A DNA stretch of 37,111 nucleotides. It comes from a virus. The stretch covers positions 1 through 37,111 of the IMG/VR virus record IMGVR_UViG_3300019093_000614; one strand, given 5' to 3'. Below the pieces are notes generated by a model. The model saw only the letters and a program-made list of their open reading frames with translations. It did not search any database and was not told the DNA's origin. Within the stretch, counting starts at the first letter, position 1. The number at the start of each line of letters is the position of its first letter. Below, piece by piece: positions 31,043 through 37,111 of this stretch. Both the position numbers and the translations under genes were made by a program.

Positions 31043-32708
31043 ACTCTTTACGAAGACCCCCGTCATAATGTTCGAATCTATTATGTTCAGTTGGGGTTAA
31101 AAGTAATAATCCAGGATATAATTCATCTTTTTTAACTAACTGATACATATGACTCATCCATGTTTGTTCGAATGGGTGTGCCCATGTTGTGTCTAAGAAC
31201 ATCTTTTGATTTCCGGGTCTACTAACTATCTGAGGCCAATTACAATAATAAACTTCACCTACAGCATAAGGCATTCCTTTATGCGATAAGACAGCATCAA
31301 ATTTAGTTTTCGGTGCATTTGGGTCTAACCCTTGAACAGGTAATCTATTTTTACCTGGCCAAAATTGTTCTCTAACACTTTGTGGTACGTTATACCAAGA
31401 CCATTGAGTCCCATTGTCTCCGTAAAACTCTGAGTAATTAAGTTTTAAGAAATCAAAATTTTCTTTTTTCATAACCTCTAATGACTTAGTGTATAGGTTT
31501 GGAACAAATCTATTGAATCCGTTTCTACAAACTCCTTCATTAGGAAAAAAAAACATATCATCTTCAAAGAATAAATAATAATCTAAATCTGTTGTTTCAA
31601 AATGTTCGGCAATCCACTGTCTTCCACCACATATTCCCAAATTATCTTTTTTGATATGAGTAAAGTTATGTTCTTCACAAAGTTTTGCATATTCTTCAAA
31701 CGTAGATTCGTCAGAAGAGTTGTCTAATAAAAACTTTTCAGTTTTGAGTAAGTAATCTTTATCATACTCAGTCATCGATTTAATTAAAGTTCTTAATTGG
31801 TTTGGGCTGTTAAATGTTATAACATATAGTCCGACTTTATTCGTATCCAAATTATTTGTAACAACAACCTTAGTTTCGTTTCTAGTTTTAAGGGTATCGT
31901 TTTTTAAATCCTCAAAAAACCTACCAATTAAACCATTTGATTCAATCTCAAAGTAATTTATAATATCAGAATGTTTATAACACATAATACTGAAAATAGA
32001 TTCTTCAGTACCCATATATCCTTCATCTAAGGTTGTCTTTAATAATGAATAGTAAATTCCATTAATGTCGCTAATAGAATCTTTAGGTCCCCCGAAGAAA
32101 CCACCTCTAGCAACTTTTGTTACTTTATCACCAGCAATTGAATTTAATTTGTTGTATTCAAACCCGTGAATCTCATTCTCAGCATCGTATGGGAAACAAA
32201 CGAATGAAAACTTGGAAATATGTTTAGATAATTTATCCAAGACTTTATCGTGAGTAAAATAACCGGGGTGAACGGTATTTGTTAAACCTCCATCAATCCA
32301 AAACAAATATTCTGAATTGAATTGGTCCATAATTTTAGCGTCGTTAAGTAAAAATACTTTGGACATTACAAGAGGGTTATAATTTTCTAATCTTGCTTGT
32401 GTAGATTCTTTTAACCAACCAACTTGGTTTGACCAAGATTCGTTAGTTCTTATTTTTTGAATCATGTCAAAAAACTCATTATCTTTAAACCACTCTAATG
32501 GTCTTGTAATAAATTGAGTGTTTTCTCTACTTCTTTTACTAAAAACAAAATCTTTTAATTCTTCGTCACCAAAAATTATCATGTTAGATTCAACATCCAA
32601 TAATTGTGAAAACTTGTCCAAATAATGTTGGAATGGTCTTGACCATCCTTCTTGTAATCCGTCTCTGCCGATATTCCATATACCGGTTACTAAAGTTATA
32701 TTACTCAT
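31038..32708 (-). CDS. Two-domain glycosyltransferase: HtrL/YibB-like plus GT-A
   Basis: The 556-residue protein seems to be a fusion. Residues 1-280 resemble the HtrL/YibB (WlaTC) family, with YLFWIDGGLTNTVHPGYF around 134-151, RGGFFGG (201-207) and GTEESIFSIM (233-242). Residues 290-556 are a GT-A fold. GLYVITFNSPNQLRTLIKSM begins the nucleotide-sugar domain, and FFEDDMFFFP near 380 gives the acidic metal-binding motif. The first domain is related to the separate protein encoded next upstream (32701). The start overlaps that gene by 8 bases. Donor and acceptor sugars are unknown. Confidence 0.7.
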   Translation of the reverse strand: MSNITLVTGIWNIGRDGLQEGWSRPFQHYLDKFSQLLDVESNMIIFGDEELKDFVFSKRSRENTQFITRPLEWFKDNEFFDMIQKIRTNESWSNQVGWLKESTQARLENYNPLVMSKVFLLNDAKIMDQFNSEYLFWIDGGLTNTVHPGYFTHDKVLDKLSKHISKFSFVCFPYDAENEIHGFEYNKLNSIAGDKVTKVARGGFFGGPKDSISDINGIYYSLLKTTLDEGYMGTEESIFSIMCYKHSDIINYFEIESNGLIGRFFEDLKNDTLKTRNETKVVVTNNLDTNKVGLYVITFNSPNQLRTLIKSMTEYDKDYLLKTEKFLLDNSSDESTFEEYAKLCEEHNFTHIKKDNLGICGGRQWIAEHFETTDLDYYLFFEDDMFFFPNEGVCRNGFNRFVPNLYTKSLEVMKKENFDFLKLNYSEFYGDNGTQWSWYNVPQSVREQFWPGKNRLPVQGLDPNAPKTKFDAVLSHKGMPYAVGEVYYCNWPQIVSRPGNQKMFLDTTWAHPFEQTWMSHMYQLVKKDELYPGLLLLTPTEHNRFEHYDGGLRKES

Positions 32709-33582
32709 AAATTCTATTAAATTCTTCTAATATTTTATAAAAACTTTTATTTGTTTCAAACATCTCATCTGATACCCCTGCAGGTGAATTACCCTTAAAC
32801 CACCAAATATCAAAATGTTTACGTTCAAAAAGTTCTTTGTGATTGAAATACATTAATGTCATAATAACTTCCTCATGGTAAGTTACTTTTTCAGTTGTTA
32901 GTAGTTTTTCTAAATAATTTTCGAATATATTAACAATATTATCCCATTTATCTCGGTGACCACCAAAAAGACCACCAACTATATGAATACTCCTATCATA
33001 ATTTGTATACCATTTTTGGTCTACAGTTCCTGACCAATAATTTCTATCATTTTCTTTACCCAAAAGAATAAATTTATCACCAGTATCTTCTATTAAATTC
33101 TTTAAAAAAGTATTGTTAAATAAATTGCTTTCATAATAACATCTCATTGGGCCAACCTCAGTCAAATATTTATCAGGTATTAACCCACAATGAGATAATC
33201 CTGCGTCAATCCAATAATAATAATCATAACTTTTATCTTCATTCCACCACCAATGAAATTTACTATATTGTACTTCAATACATCTATCAGAATGTTTAAC
33301 CTCCTCAATATTTTTGTGTTGTGATATAAGGTCTTTGAATTTTGTATTACCAATATCAAAAACCTCAAGTTTTAATTTATCTGACGAAATACCATTATCT
33401 TCATAGAAAAATTTAATTAAATCATTAATTTCTCTGTCTGAAGTATAACATAAAAAATCGGCATCTGTCATTTTAAGTAATGACAATAAACTATACCTAT
33501 AATGACTTCCTCTATTTGGTCTACCGCCAAATTCAGTTCCGTGTAAATCACTATAAATCGATGTTATAAATTTAATTTTCAT
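32701..33582 (-). CDS. HtrL/YibB-like putative glycosyltransferase
   Basis: The 293-residue protein has YYYWIDAGLSHCGLIP (121-136), HIVGGLFGGHRDKWDN (200-215) and YHEEVIMTLMYF, the same three landmarks as the first domain of the 556-residue neighbour. The family is usually placed among sugar or capsule biosynthesis enzymes, with biochemistry poorly known. The N-terminus KFITSIYSDLHGTEFGGRPN also fits. It overlaps the previous gene's stop as ATGA and the next gene by 8 bases, so it belongs to a single translation-coupled operon. Confidence 0.65.
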   Translation of the reverse strand: MKIKFITSIYSDLHGTEFGGRPNRGSHYRYSLLSLLKMTDADFLCYTSDREINDLIKFFYEDNGISSDKLKLEVFDIGNTKFKDLISQHKNIEEVKHSDRCIEVQYSKFHWWWNEDKSYDYYYWIDAGLSHCGLIPDKYLTEVGPMRCYYESNLFNNTFLKNLIEDTGDKFILLGKENDRNYWSGTVDQKWYTNYDRSIHIVGGLFGGHRDKWDNIVNIFENYLEKLLTTEKVTYHEEVIMTLMYFNHKELFERKHFDIWWFKGNSPAGVSDEMFETNKSFYKILEEFNRIYE

Positions 33583-34304
33583 ATATTTTCTGTAAATCTT
33601 TGTGAATAATTTTTATTACCCCAATCCGAAAAATGAGGTAAATGAAATGGTGCAAAATTATTCGTTGGTTTAATTTTATGAGGAATTACTGAATAGTAAA
33701 TTCTACCCATCATATCTCCATCCTCGGCACCCCACCCAACATATTTTTCATCAAACCCACCCAAAGATGTTAGTAAATTAGTATCGGAAATGTAAACACC
33801 ACCTAATCCACCGGTATGATGTCTTAATGGACCATTTTCTTTGGCTCCTGAATACGCATAAGACCAATCTGCCTTTTCAATGATAAATTTATCATCAATA
33901 ACATAATCCGAAACATTGTCATTTAATTTTGCTAAATCAAAAGTACAAACGTCTCCTTTATCTAAGGATTTAATTAATTCCAAAAGTTTTTCGTAATCTT
34001 GTTCATGGAAGAAAGCATCGCAATCAATTACCATAAAAAAATCATAGTTTTGCTTATCTTTTAGAATTATGTTAGTTTTTTCTGATTTTTTATAAACACC
34101 TAAAGGATATGAAATATGAATTGAATCTGAAATTATTTGCTCGGGTGAAAAATCATATAAAGATGCTTCAGCGGTAATACCGTTTGAATTAAGATAACTT
34201 GACAATTTTTTTAATTCCTTCCAAGAAAAATTAACGTTTCTTATTCTGGTTGAGTCGGGTTGACCATCATCCCAAAATTTCATGTTCAATGAAATACTAT
34301 TCAT
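33579..34304 (-). CDS. GT-A glycosyltransferase with galactosyltransferase-type motif
   Basis: The 241-residue protein has the DxD-type metal-binding motif at FMVIDCDAFFHE (D94, D96). LGGFDEKYVGWGAEDGDMMGR (181-201) matches the C-terminal motif of beta-1,4-galactosyltransferase-like GT7/GT2 enzymes. In these, the GWGxED stretch helps bind the acceptor and the catalytic residue. The sequence between the start and the DxD is short. The sugar and acceptor are unknown. It overlaps both neighbours by a few bases. Confidence 0.75.
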   Translation of the reverse strand: MNSISLNMKFWDDGQPDSTRIRNVNFSWKELKKLSSYLNSNGITAEASLYDFSPEQIISDSIHISYPLGVYKKSEKTNIILKDKQNYDFFMVIDCDAFFHEQDYEKLLELIKSLDKGDVCTFDLAKLNDNVSDYVIDDKFIIEKADWSYAYSGAKENGPLRHHTGGLGGVYISDTNLLTSLGGFDEKYVGWGAEDGDMMGRIYYSVIPHKIKPTNNFAPFHLPHFSDWGNKNYSQRFTENI

Positions 34305-35232
34305 TCACCAGTAATTTAATTCTTTCCCAAATATTATATTTAGGATTTATGAAAAAATCTTCTTTTAATTTTTTTATGTTGTCAGAGTATTGTTCATATA
34401 GGTTTGATTCGTTATCCACAATAGACTTAACTTTATTAACCATTTCATCCATAGTCATGTCATTGAGAGAGATATAACAATTATCGGGTATTAATTCATT
34501 AATGTTGGAACATCCTAAATAAATTGGAATGGTGTTTGTTAAAACCGCATCCCAAAATTTTTCACTAATATAATTTTTTTGGATGGTGTTTTCACAAGCC
34601 ACGGAAAATTTATAGTCATCAAGACCAACATGTTTGTTCCAAACCTCTCCTTTAATATTTTCACCATTAGATACCCAATAAGTTCCGTAAACATCAATCC
34701 TGTTATCTTTAGATAATTCAATACCTAAATTGGTTCTTTCTTCATAATTTATTTTATTAGTATTTTGATTCTGTAAATGATTGTAATGACTATAAGTATC
34801 TTTTCTAACTATGATTGAAACTGACTTGTTTTTTGAATATCCCTTATCTTTTAATTTAGAAGACCAATCCCATTCTTCTCTATGGTCATTTTCTCCTCGA
34901 CCCGCATAAAACATTGGTAATAATGTTTCTATGTATTCTTCTCTATCAGGATACTCTAATTTATCAGATATTAATATTTTTGAACAGTAATCGTGTATAC
35001 CATCTTTCGGTTGATTTGGAGACCATAAAGGTTCCTGTGAGACATAAAAAGTTTTTTCTTTTGGAGTCTCGATTTTATCCCAATCAGTTCTACCAAATAC
35101 TATTGTGTAGTCCGGATTTTCAGTAACAAGTGAATAATCTATTAAATCAGCACTTGGTACGAATTGTCTAATCATTCTTGTGTTTAATGATAAAGTATCA
35201 GTCCACCAACATTCTAATTTTATTTTAATCAT
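34297..35232 (-). CDS. GT10-like (fucosyltransferase-type) glycosyltransferase
   Basis: The 311-residue protein contains YKFSVACENTIQKNYISEKF (207-226), then DAVLTNTIPIYLGCSN. This is the conserved donor-binding motif of alpha-1,3-fucosyltransferase family GT10 (YKFxxxxEN...TEK...GxxPxYxG). The N-terminal half is more divergent, with TFYVSQEPLWSPN near 61-73, also typical of that family. The donor may be GDP-fucose or a related GDP-sugar, but no fucose pathway is visible in this window. No TATTTAT box precedes it, and the stop of the methyltransferase lies 14 bases upstream. Confidence 0.78.
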   Translation of the reverse strand: MIKIKLECWWTDTLSLNTRMIRQFVPSADLIDYSLVTENPDYTIVFGRTDWDKIETPKEKTFYVSQEPLWSPNQPKDGIHDYCSKILISDKLEYPDREEYIETLLPMFYAGRGENDHREEWDWSSKLKDKGYSKNKSVSIIVRKDTYSHYNHLQNQNTNKINYEERTNLGIELSKDNRIDVYGTYWVSNGENIKGEVWNKHVGLDDYKFSVACENTIQKNYISEKFWDAVLTNTIPIYLGCSNINELIPDNCYISLNDMTMDEMVNKVKSIVDNESNLYEQYSDNIKKLKEDFFINPKYNIWERIKLLVNE

Positions 35233-35246
35233 AGATTATTTTTTTT

Positions 35247-35786
35247 TTATTTTTTTATTCCCCAAAAATATAAATCGTAAGAACCTCCATTATATTGAAA
35301 TAAAAGTTCAGAAAAATGACTTTCAATATCAATTACTTCTCGTATGTCACTTTCTGTTAAGTTTTTATAATAATCACTCCAACCTTCTATTTCATTCAAA
35401 AATGGGGCGTCATGTGGATTTGTTCTTCTTGTTCCATGCTCACCTCTACCAGTTGATGCGCAGGTGAATGTAAAAAGTCCATTAGGTTTAGTTAATGATA
35501 TACAATTTTTAATTGTTTCAGCGTAATACATATCATGCTCAAAACATTCTGAACTTATAACAATATCGTATTGTTCATCTGATTTATACTCGTGTCCTTT
35601 ACTCACAATATCAACATTTGGACCTACACCAACATCAACACCAATATAGGTATAATCTTCAAATAGATACCTATTGTTACCGTTTAAGTCTAAAGAACCT
35701 ATGTCTAAAACTGAACAATTTTTAAATCTTTCAGGAAATTGTTCTTTAACCTTTTTAAAAAATTCTTGTTGTGCTACGTGGGCCAT
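35247..35786 (-). CDS. Class I SAM-dependent methyltransferase
   Basis: In this 179-residue protein, motif I is SVLDIGSLDLNGNN (25-38), followed by YIGVDVG with the acidic ribose-binding Asp at 51. YDIVISSECFEHD (73-85) is the motif that closes the SAM pocket. The form is that of the Methyltransf_11-like group, which methylates small molecules and sugars. Position in a glycosyltransferase operon suggests it methylates a sugar or sugar-containing chain. The start follows the upstream gene by 72 bases, which hold no recognisable box or hairpin. Confidence 0.8.
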   Translation of the reverse strand: MAHVAQQEFFKKVKEQFPERFKNCSVLDIGSLDLNGNNRYLFEDYTYIGVDVGVGPNVDIVSKGHEYKSDEQYDIVISSECFEHDMYYAETIKNCISLTKPNGLFTFTCASTGRGEHGTRRTNPHDAPFLNEIEGWSDYYKNLTESDIREVIDIESHFSELLFQYNGGSYDLYFWGIKK

Positions 35787-35858
35787 TATCTTTAATTTGT
35801 GTTATTATTTATTTTATTTTATTTTAATCATATGATTTTTAAAGAGTAATAAAAGGTA

Positions 35859-36611
35859 TTATAACTTATGTTTATTTTCTCTAAAAAATTTTTCATATGG
35901 ATATAAATTTATATCTAATAGATTTTTTTTCTTTGTCGGAACAAAACAACACACAATACCATTTGGGTCGGTAACATATTTAGAATTTTCCATAAAAAAA
36001 CAAAAATCAGAGTTAAACGCCGAATATTTGTTATTAACACATTTTATTTCTTCATCCCTTATATCTATCACTAAATTATTAATTCCATGAATATAAGTGT
36101 CTTTTATCCATTTATTATATTTTTCAATATATCTATACGTAATATCACCATCTTCATCTCCAAAACCTAATAATCTTTCATCAAAATAACCTAAATCATC
36201 AATTAATTTTTTGTGAATAAAAAAATGAGAAAAAGAACCATTAATCCTAAGTAAATCAGGGGTTTCAGTTAAATCATTTTGACCAAATAAATCAAAATCG
36301 GCGGAAAGAACTTCTACATCATCATTCATTAATAAACACCAATCTGTTTTAGAATGAACTATTAAAGTATTCCACAATTTTGCTAATCCCCTTTGTTCTG
36401 GAAAAAAAATTGGATAAATATTATCATGATTGGTACAAAGTGATAATATTTTTTTCCTATATTCGTTATTAAAATTTTTATTATAATCACCATTTACTGA
36501 TATTAATATATCGGCATCTGTGTAAGTTCTTAATTGACTTACTAATGTTTCTACATAAGAAAATCTTTTCGAAAAAGTTGTTATACCTATAGAAAATTTA
36601 CTTTCAATCAT
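35859..36611 (-). CDS. GT2/GT-A glycosyltransferase, tandem paralog A
   Basis: The 250-residue protein starts with FSIGITTFSKRFSYVETLVS, the typical nucleotide-sugar half of family 2. WCLLMNDDVEVLS (91-103) carries the acidic motif. LGYFDERLLGFGDEDGDITYR (140-160) is the acceptor-side motif, similar to GFDExxxGWGxED. The C-terminus is DINLYPYEKFFRENKHKL. It is clearly paralogous to the next gene upstream (36608), including the C-terminal residues and flanking bases. Its ATG overlaps that gene's stop as ATGA. Confidence 0.8.
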   Translation of the reverse strand: MIESKFSIGITTFSKRFSYVETLVSQLRTYTDADILISVNGDYNKNFNNEYRKKILSLCTNHDNIYPIFFPEQRGLAKLWNTLIVHSKTDWCLLMNDDVEVLSADFDLFGQNDLTETPDLLRINGSFSHFFIHKKLIDDLGYFDERLLGFGDEDGDITYRYIEKYNKWIKDTYIHGINNLVIDIRDEEIKCVNNKYSAFNSDFCFFMENSKYVTDPNGIVCCFVPTKKKNLLDINLYPYEKFFRENKHKL

Positions 36612-37111
36612 AAATTATTTTTATTTTCTATAAAAAATTTTTCATATGGATATAATTGGATATCATCTAATAGTTGTTCACATTCTATCTCTTCAGGAAA
36701 AAAATAAATATCCCCATTACATTTATATTTTTGGTTAAAAATATAATCCCTATTAAAAAAAGAATATTTACCCACACCACTTTTTATGTGTTCGTGTCTT
36801 ATATCTGATACAATATTTTCAAGACCATCAGCGTTTAATCGAAAAACCCTTCTTCCTTTTTGTTTATTTAATCGATACATAATATCACCGTCTTCTTCAC
36901 CAAAACCAAGTAATCGTTCATCAAAATACCCTAACTCATCAACAAATTTTTTGTTAATAACAAAAAAGGAGAATGTATTATTAATTATACTTAATCCAAA
37001 ATATTCAGGTGTTTTAATGTGGGTGGAAACCACTTCAAACATATTATTAGAAGTAACATTGATGTCATCATTTAATATTAACAAATCATCTTTAGTTGAA
37101 TGTATTAATAA
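36608..37111 (-). CDS. GT-A glycosyltransferase, tandem paralog B (5' end outside the window)
   Basis: The frame stays open to the right edge, so the apparent TTG start at 37084 is probably internal and the true start lies outside the window. The visible 167 residues include LLILNDDINVTS, LGYFDERLLGFGEEDGDIMYR and DIQLYPYEKFFIENKNNL. These align with the neighbour's LLMNDDVEVLS, LGYFDERLLGFGDEDGDITYR and DINLYPYEKFFRENKHKL. The missing part should hold the donor-sugar-binding half. It heads the visible end of the operon. Confidence 0.75.
   Translation of the reverse strand, partial: LLIHSTKDDLLILNDDINVTSNNMFEVVSTHIKTPEYFGLSIINNTFSFFVINKKFVDELGYFDERLLGFGEEDGDIMYRLNKQKGRRVFRLNADGLENIVSDIRHEHIKSGVGKYSFFNRDYIFNQKYKCNGDIYFFPEEIECEQLLDDIQLYPYEKFFIENKNNL

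Noticed and set aside
1-37111. CRISPR arrays, tRNA genes, insertion sequences
   Set aside because: The gaps are short and contain no repeated spacer arrays, cloverleaf-like segments or transposase genes.

Overview
This window is a piece of an AT-rich genome of a contractile-tailed (myovirus) bacteriophage distantly related to the T4 superfamily. The evidence is a tail sheath (gp18-like), a tail tube (gp19-like), a gp53/LysM-like baseplate protein, a T4-type baseplate/chaperone protein, very large baseplate proteins, neck-like proteins and a gp43-like family B DNA polymerase. No ribosomal, transfer RNA or host housekeeping genes are visible. Most genes lack a clear Shine-Dalgarno sequence and have AT-rich leaders. 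That is compatible with a Bacteroidota host, but the host cannot be fixed from this sequence.

Layout. Bases 1-23302 are almost entirely minus-strand virion genes. Read in transcription order (right to left) they are: neck-like protein, a small conserved protein, tail-completion-like protein, sheath, a small acidic protein, a HAD-family phosphatase-like protein, tail tube, a homing-endonuclease-like gene, a gp26-like tail-assembly protein with an out-of-frame extension, tape measure, a 1669-residue baseplate protein with an embedded OmpA-like domain, a gp53-like protein, and a giant hub-like protein (at least 2178 codons) that runs off the left edge. A single 55-residue plus-strand gene (ribbon-helix-helix-like) is embedded here. 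Bases 23347-27733 are a plus-strand island: SET-domain protein, SNF2 helicase, small DNA-binding protein, HNH endonuclease, gp13-like neck protein and a small hypothetical. A strong two-way terminator closes it. Bases 27774-37111 are minus strand again: DNA polymerase, a small structural-looking protein, and a tightly overlapping operon of glycosyltransferases plus a methyltransferase that runs off the right edge.

The most unusual signals are regulatory. A box close to TATATTTAT lies 3-4 bases before the ATG of seven genes and somewhat further upstream of the main structural genes. It is absent from most genes whose start overlaps the preceding stop. Several boxes are fused to RNA hairpins. 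In two cases the box is in the loop and the ATG is in the 3' arm. In another the box overlaps the 5' arm of a terminator. This suggests gene-by-gene terminator/promoter junctions in which starting at the box removes the hairpin. Other points to check are a candidate +1 (or -2) programmed frameshift just upstream of the tape-measure gene, a shared N-terminal I-x-E-[S/T] tag on three small proteins, and a tandem glycosyltransferase duplication.
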